DNA from: an uncultured Desulfobacter sp.
GTDB taxonomy: Bacteria; Desulfobacterota; Desulfobacteria; Desulfobacterales; Desulfobacteraceae
NCBI RefSeq assembly: GCF_963664415.1
Contig: NZ_OY761445.1
Span: 186,001-250,000 of the forward strand
Length of the DNA stretch: 64,000 nucleotides
Direction of reading: 5' to 3'
Below are positions 1-8,793 of this stretch, one piece after another. Below the pieces are notes generated by a model, which saw only the letters and a program-made list of their open reading frames with translations, was not told the DNA's origin and ran no database searches. Position numbers and translations under genes: made by a program. Within the stretch, counting starts at the first letter, position 1. Every line of letters begins with the position of its first letter.

Positions 1-1529
1 ACAGTCAGTTGGAAGCCATTTTCATCGTGGACAACAAAGTCCCAGGAAGGGTCATTGACTGCAATTCTGCGGCTTGCAACACTTTCGGATACGAACACGG
101 AGAGCTGGCCGGTGAAGGTCTGGGCAATCTTTTTGTCGGCTCGATCCAGCACCAGGCCTTCATGGACATGCTTGAGCCGGCACTCAATGAAAATGGGTTC
201 CTCAAGGATGTGGCCTTTTCCATGAAACGCAAAGACGGTACGGTATTCCCCTCTGAAATTACTGTATTTGAAATGCGCAATCAGCAGGGAGAAAAAGGAG
301 ATCGGATCGTCAGTGTCCGGGATCTGACGGAACGTAAGCAATTGGAATCCATTCTCCAGCAAGCCCAGAAGATGGAATCCATCGGAACACTTGCAGGGGG
401 AATCGCCCACGATTTCAACAACATTCTCTCTCCGCTCATCGGATTTGCAGAACTCCTTGAGATGGACCTTCCCAAAGAGGGGCCGGAGCAGGAAAACCTT
501 GCCGAAATCCTCAAGGCGGCCTTCAGGGCTAAAGAGCTGGTAAAGCAGATTCTGACCTTCAGCCGTCAGACCGACCGGGAACTGATGCAACTGAAATTAC
601 AGCCCATTTTAAAGGAAGTAACCAAGCTGCTCAAGGCCTCCATCCCCAAAACCATTCTCATAGAGACCAAAATCGGAAAAGAATGCGGACTTGTAAAGGC
701 CGATCCCACTGAGATCCACCAGATCGTAATGAATCTAGCTACCAATGCCTACCACGCCATGGAAGAAAACGGGGGAACCCTGGTCATTTCCCTGGAACAG
801 ACCCGGATCGACGGGGAAAACCCAGAGCTGCCCGAGCTGCCCCCGGGACGCTATGCCTGCCTGAGCATCAAAGACACAGGCACCGGAATAGATGCGGCCA
901 TAATGAAACGGCTGTTCGATCCCTATTTTACCACCAAGGAAACCGGCAAGGGAACAGGCCTTGGACTTTCTGTGGTCCAGGGAATCGTCCAGAAAAGCCA
1001 TGGGGAGATCCGGATTGACAGTAAAGTGGGCGAAGGAACCGAGGTCCAGGTCTTTTTACCTGTGGTCACCAAATCCGAAGACGATAACGGGGTTGAGAAA
1101 ACAGGCCCCCTGCCCTGCGGAACCGAGCACATCCTTTTTGTGGATGATGAAGAAGCCATTGTCAGGTTCCAGACCCGGGTGCTGGAGCGGCTGGGATATA
1201 CTGTCACGGAATGCACAGACAGCCGAAATGCATTTGATCTTTTCAAAGCAAATCCGTCGTTATTCGATCTGCTGATCTCCGATATGACCATGCCCCATAT
1301 GACCGGAGAACGGCTGGTTAAAGAATGCCTGGCGGTTCGGCCTGATTTGCCGGTGATTATCTGCACCGGTTTCAGCGAACAGGTTTCTATTCAAAAAATG
1401 GAGTCCATCGGTATCAAAGGATTTTTGATGAAACCCGTAGACCGGGTCGAAATCGCCTGGACCATCCGGAAATGCCTGGATAAAAATGGCCTTGATCCGA
1501 TCTCACCGGACCCGCCCCGGCAGGAATAA
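1..1529 (+). CDS. PAS-domain hybrid histidine kinase with receiver domain (5' end outside window)
   Basis: This is the C-terminal part of a hybrid sensor kinase. The frame is open through the left edge (codons for S, Q, L precede the first possible start at 9), so the gene is 5'-partial. The visible protein begins inside a PAS fold (residues 1-110, ending VRDLTERKQLE). It continues into a HisKA dimerisation helix with the phospho-acceptor His in GIAHDFNNIL (codon 408-410), then an HATPase_c domain with N-box NLATNAYHAM, G1 DTGTGID and G2 GKGTGLGLSVV. A receiver domain follows, beginning ILFVDDEEAIV, with phospho-acceptor Asp in ISDMTMPHMTG and the conserved Lys in FLMKPV. The order implies His autophosphorylation and internal transfer to the receiver. 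No effector domain follows and no cognate regulator is adjacent, so the output is unknown. A gap of 150 bp separates it from convergent folD. Confidence 0.93.
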   Translation, partial: SQLEAIFIVDNKVPGRVIDCNSAACNTFGYEHGELAGEGLGNLFVGSIQHQAFMDMLEPALNENGFLKDVAFSMKRKDGTVFPSEITVFEMRNQQGEKGDRIVSVRDLTERKQLESILQQAQKMESIGTLAGGIAHDFNNILSPLIGFAELLEMDLPKEGPEQENLAEILKAAFRAKELVKQILTFSRQTDRELMQLKLQPILKEVTKLLKASIPKTILIETKIGKECGLVKADPTEIHQIVMNLATNAYHAMEENGGTLVISLEQTRIDGENPELPELPPGRYACLSIKDTGTGIDAAIMKRLFDPYFTTKETGKGTGLGLSVVQGIVQKSHGEIRIDSKVGEGTEVQVFLPVVTKSEDDNGVEKTGPLPCGTEHILFVDDEEAIVRFQTRVLERLGYTVTECTDSRNAFDLFKANPSLFDLLISDMTMPHMTGERLVKECLAVRPDLPVIICTGFSEQVSIQKMESIGIKGFLMKPVDRVEIAWTIRKCLDKNGLDPISPDPPRQE

Positions 1530-1616
1530 CACTGCCTCCGATAGGGGTACCTTTCTTTTCTAAATCCGCTCTGATATTTCCATAGTGGGCGGCGGCATTA
1601 TCATCATAGGGAAGGA

Positions 1617-1640
1617 CTTAACTTTCAACAAAAAGTTAAG
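1617..1640. terminator. AT-rich inverted repeat between convergent kinase and folD genes
   Basis: The arms CTTAACTTT and AAAGTTAAG are perfect 9-bp complements with a 6-nt loop. The hairpin lies between two convergent genes, where a bidirectional terminator is expected. The stem has low GC content and no clean U-tract follows, so intrinsic termination is only possible, not shown. Confidence 0.35.
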
Positions 1641-1679
1641 ATTGATAGTTTCCTTCCATAGAGGCCACGGTATATCCTA

Positions 1680-2576
1680 TTAAAAATCTTTCAGGGCATA
1701 CTGGGCAGCTCTAAGGGTATTTTTCATGAGCATAGCAATGGTCATAGGCCCTACGCCGCCAGGAACAGGGGTAATTTTTCCTGCAATTTCTTTGGCTGCA
1801 TCAAAGTCCACATCGCCTTTAAGGATCGCTCTTCCTGTGGATTCATTTACACCCACACGATTGACACCGACGTCAATAACAGTGGCCCCAGGCTTAATCC
1901 ATTCGGGTTTTACAAGATCCGGAACACCGGCCGCAACAACGAGGATATCTGCATGTTTACAATGGCCCGCAAGATCTTTAGTCCTTGTATGAACTATGGT
2001 TACGGTGGCGTTGGCACAAACACCTTTTTGTGCCAACATCATGGCAATGGGTTTACCGACGATGTTGGAACGGCCGACCACAACCACTTCTGCCCCGCTT
2101 GTCTGCGTGCCGGAGCGGGCAATCATCTCCTGGATACCGGCCGGGGTGCAGGGTAAAAACCTGGCATCATCCCCGCCGATCATCAGACGACCCATATTCA
2201 AGGGATGAAATGCATCCACGTCCTTGTCCGGATTGATGGCGTTAATAACCTTTTTTTCGTCAATATGCTTAGGCAGTGGCAACTGAACCAGAATGCCGTG
2301 AATGTCGGGATCAGTGTTATACTTATCGATTAAAACCAATAAATCTTCTTGGCTGATATCTTCGGGCTGGTCATCCTGAATTTCATTGAACCCGAGGGAC
2401 AAAGCCGTTTTTACCTTCAAAGTGACATAACTGACAGAGGCCGGGTTTTTGCCTACAAGAATGGTCACCAGACCTGGCACTTTGTCGTATTCTGCTTTCA
2501 TTTTTTCAACGTCGGTTTTGATTTCTGCCAGAATCGCCTTTCTAATCTCGGTTCCGCTAATGATTTCTGCGGTCAT
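1680..2576 (-). CDS. folD: FolD: methylene-tetrahydrofolate dehydrogenase / methenyl-THF cyclohydrolase
   Basis: FolD is a cytosolic bifunctional enzyme that converts 5,10-methylene-THF through methenyl-THF to 10-formyl-THF using NAD(P). The 298-residue protein has the family length. It carries the substrate-pocket Tyr and catalytic Lys in SYVTLKVKT, the ILVQLPLP motif, the DKDVDAFHP signature, the Rossmann loop VVVGRSNIVGKP and the C-terminal PVPGGVGPMT signature. The start at 2576 (MTAEIISG) was preferred over an in-frame start 39 bases upstream because AGGAGA lies just before it and homology begins there. It is the last gene of a minus-strand set with purU and a glutamate-type dehydrogenase, 95 bp after purU. 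Its product 10-formyl-THF is the substrate of PurU, so the two genes form a short route from methylene-THF to formate. Confidence 0.97.
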   Translation of the reverse strand: MTAEIISGTEIRKAILAEIKTDVEKMKAEYDKVPGLVTILVGKNPASVSYVTLKVKTALSLGFNEIQDDQPEDISQEDLLVLIDKYNTDPDIHGILVQLPLPKHIDEKKVINAINPDKDVDAFHPLNMGRLMIGGDDARFLPCTPAGIQEMIARSGTQTSGAEVVVVGRSNIVGKPIAMMLAQKGVCANATVTIVHTRTKDLAGHCKHADILVVAAGVPDLVKPEWIKPGATVIDVGVNRVGVNESTGRAILKGDVDFDAAKEIAGKITPVPGGVGPMTIAMLMKNTLRAAQYALKDF

Positions 2577-2671
2577 ACACGTTCTCCTGCTATAGTCCGG
2601 CAAAGAAAAAAACAACGGACAGTACCTTTTCCTTTGCCGATTTGGTTAAATCTTGATCTTAAAACTTAACT

Positions 2672-3571
2672 TTATAAAATAACCGTTCTACTCCCGTGCA
2701 GGAATATCCGTCTTTCGGCATACATTTCGATCGCGCGGGCGAGTACTCTGGCTTCAGTATCCTGCCCTCGAATTTGTAACTTTTTCGGACAGTCCCGATG
2801 ATCTATACGCATAACGTCTTGATCTATAATCGGCCCTTCATCAAGATTCTTGGTAACAAAATGAGCTGTCGCGCCGATAAGCTTAACACCGCGCTCATAC
2901 GCCTGATGATATGGCTTTGCGCCTTTAAAACCCGGCAGGAATGAATGATGAATATTAATCACCCGCCCGGCATATCTCTCGCACATATTTTCGGAAAGAA
3001 TCTGCATGTAACGCGCAAGCACAATAAGCTCCGTTCCGGTTTCCGCGATAATCCTGGAATGCTGTTCATCAATCTCATTTTTATCAACCCCCAGGGTGGG
3101 CACATGATAAAATTTAAGCCCGAATTGTTCACAAAGCGCCTGATTTACCGTATGATTTGAGACTACACCCATGATTTCAATGTTCAGGTGCTTTGTCCTC
3201 CAGCGATAGATTATATCGTTCAGACAATGATCATCTTTGGATACCAGAACAAGCGTCTTGACCATCTCATTCATTTCTCTTAAAGACCAATTCATACCGA
3301 ATTTTTCAGCCACAGCTCCAAACATGGTTCTAAACTTTTCCTGCGCTTTTTCAGTTACGGCAGAAAATCTAACGCGCATAAAAAACTGTTTTGAATATGG
3401 GTCGTCAAACTGTGAAGATTCCTCAATATTACAGTTTGAATTACACAGAGCGGTAGCAACCGCGCCAACAATCCCAGGACGATCATCACAATTTAGGCAA
3501 AGTATGTACAAGGCCCCCCCCTTTTTTTTCTCAACAATGTTTAATTTGAATTTATTTTGTAAATACTGCAA
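2672..3571 (-). CDS. purU: PurU: formyltetrahydrofolate deformylase
   Basis: PurU hydrolyses 10-formyl-THF to THF and formate. The 299-residue protein has an N-terminal ACT regulatory domain (about residues 20-95, starting YILCLNCDDRPGIVGAVA) and a formyltransferase-like hydrolase domain. The latter contains INIHHSFLPGFKGAKPY with the catalytic Asn/His and the LDEGPIIDQD loop with the catalytic Asp. The start overlaps the end of the upstream dehydrogenase by 20 bp, suggesting translational coupling. Codons 15-20 lie on a purine run of eight A then eight G (plus-strand 3514-3529), so the early reading frame is prone to slippage. The ACT domain of characterised PurU senses Met/Gly; whether that holds here is not visible. 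Confidence 0.95.
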   Translation of the reverse strand: MQYLQNKFKLNIVEKKKGGALYILCLNCDDRPGIVGAVATALCNSNCNIEESSQFDDPYSKQFFMRVRFSAVTEKAQEKFRTMFGAVAEKFGMNWSLREMNEMVKTLVLVSKDDHCLNDIIYRWRTKHLNIEIMGVVSNHTVNQALCEQFGLKFYHVPTLGVDKNEIDEQHSRIIAETGTELIVLARYMQILSENMCERYAGRVINIHHSFLPGFKGAKPYHQAYERGVKLIGATAHFVTKNLDEGPIIDQDVMRIDHRDCPKKLQIRGQDTEARVLARAIEMYAERRIFLHGSRTVIL

Positions 3572-4778
3572 ATTTGCGTTCGAGATCGATATTTATTTCT
3601 TTGGTCTTGTTGCGCAGTATTCTGTTCGATTTTCTTTGGTTTTCTTTTCGCTCAAGGGCCATCTCGTGCGCATAATAAAGTGGTGTATGCGCCATGTGAT
3701 CATCCTTCATTTTTTGAACAAGTTTGGTAATATTAAAATCGATTCGACTGTAGATTGAAGATTTTATACGCTCCCACTGGGTCTGAGCTGAAGATGTCAT
3801 CAAATCCTGATTCTCAAGGAGCCATTCCTCATAGCTTGAAATGACCCCTCCGGAGTTTGCGATGATGCCCGGTATTGATATTATACCGTTGGCATGCACA
3901 GTTTCTCTATGGGATACATCCGTATAGGCGATGTTTGCCCCTTCAACGATGATTTTAACTTTTAAATTGCCTGAAATTTTTTCATTTATACTCTGGCCAG
4001 GGCCGGCTAAAATAAGCACATCAGCTTCTTGCTCCAACAATGCCCAGTTGTTTTTATTAAAATTCGTATTACCCGCAAGATTGGAAAGCTGCTTTACGCT
4101 GCCGCCTGATTGAATCGTGTGCATCAGCAGTTTTCCATCTATTCCGTCTTTGCAATATAAGGCGCCGGTTATATCGCTTACCCCTAGAATGCGCGCGCCC
4201 TTTTTCAGCAAAAAACGTATTGCATTACCGCCAACTTCCCCAATCCCTTCAACAATGACCCCCGCCCCATCCATTGGGATATCGAAACCGAGCTTTTCTA
4301 TTGTCTTTTCAAGGCTCAGTACGACCCCGTAGGCGGTACTACCTAGTTCATGGGGTATTCCGCTCGATTTACCTGTGGCCGCAAGCCTTGATTTGCGCCA
4401 CCCCTTCACAGAAGCGCAACCGGCAATGAATGCGTCTACCGCTTTGCTGTTTGTATTTATATCCGGCGCGGCACACCATTTATAAGGCAGAAATTCAAGT
4501 TTAGATAATTCCCGGCCGAACGCGTACATTGCTCTGTCAACCTGACTAAGATCATCTAAACGGATTCCTCCTTTTGCCCCACCAAAAGGAAGATTCGCCA
4601 GAATACACTTGTTTGTCATTTCACCTGCGAGGAGTGCAATTTCCTTTTCCGTAACTCGGGGATGTATACGGATACCACCTTTTGCCGGGGCCGTTTTTTC
4701 CACTGTGTCAACAACCAGTATCGCCTCGGAATTCAAACAGTACTTATCCAGATTAATTTTAATGATTTGCTCAGACAT
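3552..4778 (-). CDS. Glu/Leu/Phe/Val dehydrogenase family protein
   Basis: This is an NAD(P)-dependent amino-acid dehydrogenase of the GDH superfamily, catalysing reversible oxidative deamination of an amino acid to a 2-oxo acid plus ammonium. The dimerisation domain includes KGGIRIHP and the glycine-rich LPFGGAKGGIR with the catalytic/substrate Lys. It is followed by CAAPDINTN with the conserved Asp, then a Rossmann domain containing VEGIGEVGGNA and the ANSGGVISSYEEW segment typical of GDH. The length of 408 residues is normal for the small hexameric class. Substrate choice between glutamate and branched or aromatic amino acids cannot be read safely. The start at 4778 (MSEQIIKIN) is chosen because GGGAAC lies upstream; an in-frame start at 4805 has no visible ribosome site. 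It is the first gene of the set with purU and folD, and its 3' end overlaps purU by 20 bp. Confidence 0.88.
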   Translation of the reverse strand: MSEQIIKINLDKYCLNSEAILVVDTVEKTAPAKGGIRIHPRVTEKEIALLAGEMTNKCILANLPFGGAKGGIRLDDLSQVDRAMYAFGRELSKLEFLPYKWCAAPDINTNSKAVDAFIAGCASVKGWRKSRLAATGKSSGIPHELGSTAYGVVLSLEKTIEKLGFDIPMDGAGVIVEGIGEVGGNAIRFLLKKGARILGVSDITGALYCKDGIDGKLLMHTIQSGGSVKQLSNLAGNTNFNKNNWALLEQEADVLILAGPGQSINEKISGNLKVKIIVEGANIAYTDVSHRETVHANGIISIPGIIANSGGVISSYEEWLLENQDLMTSSAQTQWERIKSSIYSRIDFNITKLVQKMKDDHMAHTPLYYAHEMALERKENQRKSNRILRNKTKEINIDLERKFAVFTK

Positions 4779-4805
4779 ATATGTTCCCATATCATATGAA
4801 CTCAT

Positions 4806-5686
4806 AAATTATTAAATAGACCCCGGCACAACCATTCAACGGCACCAGAGACACATCAATGCTGAAACATACTCGACTGAAACATATTGTGTCAAGATGA
4901 AATTTACACAATGAAACATATTCATCATTTCTTCAGCTATAAAAATAATAACACACTGAATAAATGTTTTATACCTTTGGAATAGAGTCATAAGCACATA
5001 CCCCATAAACTCCTTTTGTAAATGAAAGAACATCATCATAAGCAATCAATCTATACAAAATCAAATATCAACATTAAAAAAAAACGCCAATATATCAATC
5101 TATTACCAAAACAGCCCCCTAAGAAATACCCCCTTAAAAACATAAAACACTATAGACGAACAAACAGATATTATTATTACAAAATTGTATCCACAATAGT
5201 TTCAAATTTGTATATTATTATCAAAAAACCACCTCTCAAACAGACCATGTATACCTTTCAAAAAGACTTATGTATTCTTAGCGAAATGCCTATAAACTTA
5301 TTTTTACATATTATAACAATAAGATACATCGCTTCCTGCTGGTCATCACAAATCGAGCGATTATCAAAAAAAAGCCGCACCAAATCCAAAGCCAGCGAAA
5401 CAATTATTACACAGCAGACCACCATTTAAAGTACTCAATAACCGCGTCACAGCCCCCTCTATAAACCCCATAAAAAACATATTTTATAAAATTTTCAAAT
5501 ATTTATTAAATTAAAACAATAAATAACTTATTAAAAGAATATTGAAACAAATTTGTAACATTCATGAAACATATATTGCAAAATTACTATTTTGATTAAA
5601 ATTAATTTCAGTTTTTGCTCCCGGTATACAAAAAAATATCCTTAATATTTAATCTGTTATAGATTTTATTTTTGTTTTAAAACGCG
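4806..5686. other. AT-rich intergenic region between divergent dehydrogenase and glnK
   Basis: About 880 bp of strongly AT-rich DNA separate two divergent operons. Translation in all frames gives only low-complexity Lys/Ile/Tyr-rich peptides with no ribosome site, so no gene is called. The part next to the dehydrogenase carries repeated TGAAACATA boxes and an inverted ATTGTGT/ACACAAT pair (4886-4892 and 4906-4912). The right end leads into the sigma-54 promoter. The length and composition fit a regulatory region with activator sites, but no clear NtrC palindrome was recognised. Confidence 0.6.
4863..4920. repeat. Three TGAAACATA direct repeats upstream of the dehydrogenase
   Basis: Exact copies of the 9-mer TGAAACATA occur at 4863-4871, 4878-4886 and 4912-4920, a fourth at 5565-5573, and the reverse complement of its first eight bases (ATGTTTCA) at 7780-7787, upstream of the amidotransferase gene. 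Recurrence at three promoter regions of the nitrogen block suggests binding sites for one regulator; the adjacent XRE-cupin protein is one candidate. This is inference only. Confidence 0.45.
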
Positions 5687-5702
5687 TGGCATCTGTCTTG
5701 CT
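5687..5702 (+). promoter_or_regulatory. Sigma-54 (RpoN) -24/-12 promoter for glnK-amtB
   Basis: TGGCATCTGTCTTGCT has the invariant GG and GC dinucleotides separated by exactly 10 bp, matching the TGGCAC-N5-TTGCW consensus at all but one position. Transcription would start near 5714, giving a leader of about 36 nt before the PII start codon. Sigma-54 control of a PII-AmtB pair is the classical nitrogen-limitation arrangement. The required enhancer-binding protein site was not identified. Confidence 0.85.
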
Positions 5703-5749
5703 ATGAAGCGTTTCAGAGAATCGTTAACAATTTTAATGGAAGGGGAAGC

Positions 5750-6088
5750 ATGCAACAAATTGTAGCCGTTATCAAGCCGTTCAAGCTGGAGGAAGTTAAG
5801 GATGCTTTGAATAAAATAGGTATTACCGGGATGACCGTAACCGAGGTCAAAGGTTATGGCCGTCAAAAGGGGCATAAGGAAATCTATCGCGGGTCTGAAT
5901 ACACAACCAATTTTCTGCCTAAAATCGAAGTGAAAGTTGTCGTCCAGGCTGAAAGAGCCGATGAAGTAGCTAAGGTTATTATTGATGCCGCCGGCACAGG
6001 AAAGATCGGTGACGGCAAAATCTTTTGTATGCCTGTGGAAAAAGTAATCCGCATTAGAACTGGAGAAACAGGTGCTCAGGCATTGTAA
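5750..6088 (+). CDS. glnK: PII nitrogen regulatory protein (GlnK/GlnB)
   Basis: This 112-residue trimeric signalling protein binds ATP/ADP and 2-oxoglutarate and normally controls its partner AmtB. The sequence begins MQQIVAVIKPFKLEEV and carries the uridylylation signature YRGSEYTTNFLPK with Tyr51 in the T-loop. It also has the C-terminal signature GKIGDGKIFCMPVEKVIRIRTGE. Tyr51 is conserved, so GlnD-type uridylylation is possible. AAGGGGAAG precedes the ATG. It sits 36 nt downstream of a predicted sigma-54 start site and 59 bp before amtB, hence the GlnK rather than GlnB name; sequence alone does not separate these paralogues. Confidence 0.95.
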   Translation: MQQIVAVIKPFKLEEVKDALNKIGITGMTVTEVKGYGRQKGHKEIYRGSEYTTNFLPKIEVKVVVQAERADEVAKVIIDAAGTGKIGDGKIFCMPVEKVIRIRTGETGAQAL

Positions 6089-6147
6089 ATCAAGGCCCCC
6101 AACATAATAGAAATCTTTACATCCGAATTGATATGGAGTTTATACAA

Positions 6148-7662
6148 ATGAAAAAAACGACCCTATTTCCCAAATTTAATAAATACGTTTATTTTGTGCT
6201 GGTTGCAGCTATCTTTGCCATCATCGGCACACAATCACCTGCTCATGCCGAAATCGATGCCGCCGTCAATGAGGCTCTTTTAACCGTTGATCCGTCGCTT
6301 CTCCAGGGTAAAACCCAGGACGAGATCAAAAGCGAGTTACCCATTTCAGGTTCCTACAGAGATGAAACATCTCCCATCAGTGAAGATATCGAGGTTAACG
6401 TCGGCGGCCAAACCGTCACCGCAACGATTTACAGATATCTTTCCGATATTGAAATTCTTCAGTATCGTGGGGACGTGCTGTGGACCTGTATTGCCGCTTT
6501 CCTCGTATTTCTCATGCAGGCCGGTTTTGCCATGCTTGAAGCCGGTTTTACCCGCGCAAAAAATGCCGTCAACATTATGATGAAAAATATCATGGACTTT
6601 TGCATAGGCACCATGGCGTTTCTGTTTGTGGGGTACCATATTATGTTTGCAGGCCCGGATGAATCACTGTTCTTCCTCGGCCAGACCGCCGCAACCCAGT
6701 GGGGGTTTGCATTCTGGCTTTTCCAATGTGTGTTTGCCGCAACCACGGCGACCATTGTATCCGGTGGCGTAGCTGAGCGGACAAAATTCACGGCTTACCT
6801 GGCCTACAGTGTTGTTATTTGTGCGTTTATCTACCCCATGTTCGGTGGATGGGCGTGGGGCAGTCTGCTGGACGGAAGTGGATGGCTTGAAAGTGTGTTG
6901 GGTGTTGGTTTTTATGATTTTGCCGGTTCCACTGTCGTCCACTCCATTGGCGGTTGGATTGCTCTTGCAGCTGCCATCGTGATCAGACCTCGTCTGGGTA
7001 AATTTGATGCCAATAGAAATCCCCGGGCCATACCGGGCCATAACCTTCCCTTTGCCGTTATCGGTGGTTTTTTGCTTTGGCTCGGCTGGTTCGGTTTCAA
7101 TCCGGGAAGTACCACAACATTTGACGGGAACCTGGCCCGTATCGCTGTCATGACCAACATTGCCGGGGCCGCCGGTGGTATTGCTGCCTTATTCACGGTC
7201 TGGGGAATTTTCAAAAAACCGGATGTGGGTATGACTGTCAACGGTTTTTTGGCAGGAATGGTTGCCATTTGTACAGCAGTTGATTGTGTTTCGGTTTTCG
7301 GTGCCCTTATTATCGGCGGCGTTGCCGGTGCTTTGGTCGTCATGAGCGTCCTGTTTTTTGAAAAAAATCTTAAGGTAGATGATCCGGTTGGCTGCATCAG
7401 TGTTCACGGTGTCTGCGGTGCCTGGGGCACCTTGGCCTACGCGTTTTTTGGCGCTGAAACATTCAGCTTGAAAATCCTTGCTGCCCAGGCCATCGGCGTG
7501 GGGGCGGGGTTTATATGGGCATTCGGGACGGGTTTCATTCTCTTTATGGCCATCAAATACACCATTGGACTACGTGTAACCGAAGAAGAGGAAATGGCCG
7601 GCCTGGATATCAGTGAACATGGAAACGAAGCCTATACCATGGCCGACAGCATGATTTATTGA
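6148..7662 (+). CDS. amtB: AmtB-type ammonium transporter
   Basis: This is an inner-membrane ammonium channel, a trimer of 11-helix subunits. The 504-residue protein starts with a signal peptide (cleavage near SPAHA-E, about residue 34) and then an unusual periplasmic N-terminal extension of about 65 residues before the first core helix (VLWTCIAAFLVFLMQAGFAM). Family hallmarks include EAGFTRAKNAVN, GGVAERTKF, the pore histidine in STVVHSIGGW and the second pore histidine in SVHGVCGAWGTLAY. The start at 6148 (MKKTTLF) is preferred over 6133 because GGAG lies 9 nt before it; the upstream ATG overlaps that GGAG. It follows glnK directly and is probably co-transcribed and gated by it. AmtB proteins also admit methylammonium, which matters for the neighbouring amine-type genes. 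Confidence 0.95.
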   Translation: MKKTTLFPKFNKYVYFVLVAAIFAIIGTQSPAHAEIDAAVNEALLTVDPSLLQGKTQDEIKSELPISGSYRDETSPISEDIEVNVGGQTVTATIYRYLSDIEILQYRGDVLWTCIAAFLVFLMQAGFAMLEAGFTRAKNAVNIMMKNIMDFCIGTMAFLFVGYHIMFAGPDESLFFLGQTAATQWGFAFWLFQCVFAATTATIVSGGVAERTKFTAYLAYSVVICAFIYPMFGGWAWGSLLDGSGWLESVLGVGFYDFAGSTVVHSIGGWIALAAAIVIRPRLGKFDANRNPRAIPGHNLPFAVIGGFLLWLGWFGFNPGSTTTFDGNLARIAVMTNIAGAAGGIAALFTVWGIFKKPDVGMTVNGFLAGMVAICTAVDCVSVFGALIIGGVAGALVVMSVLFFEKNLKVDDPVGCISVHGVCGAWGTLAYAFFGAETFSLKILAAQAIGVGAGFIWAFGTGFILFMAIKYTIGLRVTEEEEMAGLDISEHGNEAYTMADSMIY

Positions 7663-7679
7663 TCAACAAGATATAACAC

Positions 7680-7710
7680 GGAAAGGCAAAGTCTTGAGCT
7701 TTGCCTTTCC
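7680..7710 (+). terminator. Hairpin downstream of amtB
   Basis: The arms GGAAAGGCAAAG and CTTTGCCTTTCC are perfect 12-bp complements with a 7-nt loop, 17 nt after the amtB stop. The bases after it are not a T-tract; a short run of T occurs about 20 nt later. It likely terminates or attenuates glnK-amtB transcription before the amidotransferase gene. Confidence 0.6.
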
Positions 7711-7842
7711 AAACCTCCGGCAATAACCAGCTTTTTTCTTAAAAAACCCAATTAAGAGAGAAGTTTCTTTTTGCCCGAAATGTTTCACCAGATGAATAAT
7801 TTTTTAACACAGTTAATTATTAATATTTAAGGAGATAGGTAT

Positions 7843-8760
7843 ATGTGTGCCATAGCTGGTCTATTATTTAAACATAATCAACACACTTTCAATCTGACCA
7901 CCGGTGATGCGTTGACATTGATTTTAGACTCCACGAAACATCGCGGCATGGATTCATGCGGATGGGCGCTTTACAGAGAGCCCGTCAACGACACCTTTCG
8001 CATGCGCTTTTTCATTCCATCCGGCCAAAGCGCTGAAAAGGAAACCACCCGTATTCACGACACCCTGACCAAACATCAGGTTTCAATCCTTGCTACGGAA
8101 AAATTGGGATGCACATTAGGAATAAAGGCAGAATTTTCAGGTGACCTCCTGGATCTGACACATGCCATTGAAAAGGAGCTTAAACCCGTATCCATCGGAA
8201 AGCAGCTGGACATCCTGAAAGATGTGGGAAAACCGTTTGATGTGGCACCATTATACAACATTGGTGCATTCAACGGCACCCACGGCATTGCCCACAACCG
8301 TCTGGCCACCGAATCGGGTGTACGCCCCGAAACGGCACACCCCTTCTGGGCCTGCGGGTTTTCGGATATTGCAACGGTTCACAACGGCCAGATTACCAAT
8401 TACTGGATTATGCGAAGGCGCCTGGAACGCAAAGGCATGACCTTCCAGACGGAGAACGATACTGAACTGATCGCCGTCTACCTGGCCTATCAGATGAGCT
8501 GTGAACTGACTTTGGAAGAGGCACTTAAAGCCTCACTGGACGATCTGGACGGAACCTATTCCTATCTGGTGGCCACACCGGATTCCATTGGATACGCCAA
8601 GGACAAGCTGGCAGCCAAACCCATGGTTAAATACGAAAACGATGAAATGATCGTGATCTCATCAGAAGAGGTGGGCATCAACCGCCTGTTTCCCGGCCAG
8701 GCCCTGGAAACAACGGAACCGGCCCCATTGACCTATGGCCTTTGGTCAAGAACGGTTTAG
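7843..8760 (+). CDS. Class II glutamine amidotransferase (GlxB/MgsA/GltB1-like)
   Basis: This stand-alone Ntn-type glutaminase domain would release ammonia from glutamine for a partner synthase. After removal of Met1, Cys2 of MCAIAGLLF becomes the catalytic N-terminal nucleophile. Other family marks are the HRGMDSCGW segment, HNRLATES with substrate-binding Arg, VHNGQITN and ENDTELIA. The length of 305 matches split-type subunits (archaeal GltB1, rhizobial GlxB, methylotroph MgsA) rather than full GltB. AAGGAGATAG lies before the ATG. The next gene, 33 bp on, encodes the GXGXG and FMN domains, so the two together reconstitute a glutamate-synthase-like enzyme. In known systems such enzymes make either glutamate or N-methylglutamate; the sequence does not decide which. 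Confidence 0.88.
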   Translation: MCAIAGLLFKHNQHTFNLTTGDALTLILDSTKHRGMDSCGWALYREPVNDTFRMRFFIPSGQSAEKETTRIHDTLTKHQVSILATEKLGCTLGIKAEFSGDLLDLTHAIEKELKPVSIGKQLDILKDVGKPFDVAPLYNIGAFNGTHGIAHNRLATESGVRPETAHPFWACGFSDIATVHNGQITNYWIMRRRLERKGMTFQTENDTELIAVYLAYQMSCELTLEEALKASLDDLDGTYSYLVATPDSIGYAKDKLAAKPMVKYENDEMIVISSEEVGINRLFPGQALETTEPAPLTYGLWSRTV

Positions 8761-8793
8761 AAGCACATCTCTTAAAACGAAAGGAAACAACAC

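Noticed and set aside
5022..5429. 135-codon open frame in the AT-rich region before glnK
   Set aside because: It is Lys/Ile/Tyr-rich low complexity, lacks a ribosome site and reads like random AT-rich DNA; the region behaves as regulatory DNA.
6459..7397. Long antisense open frames inside amtB
   Set aside because: They shadow a firmly identified gene and have unnatural compositions.
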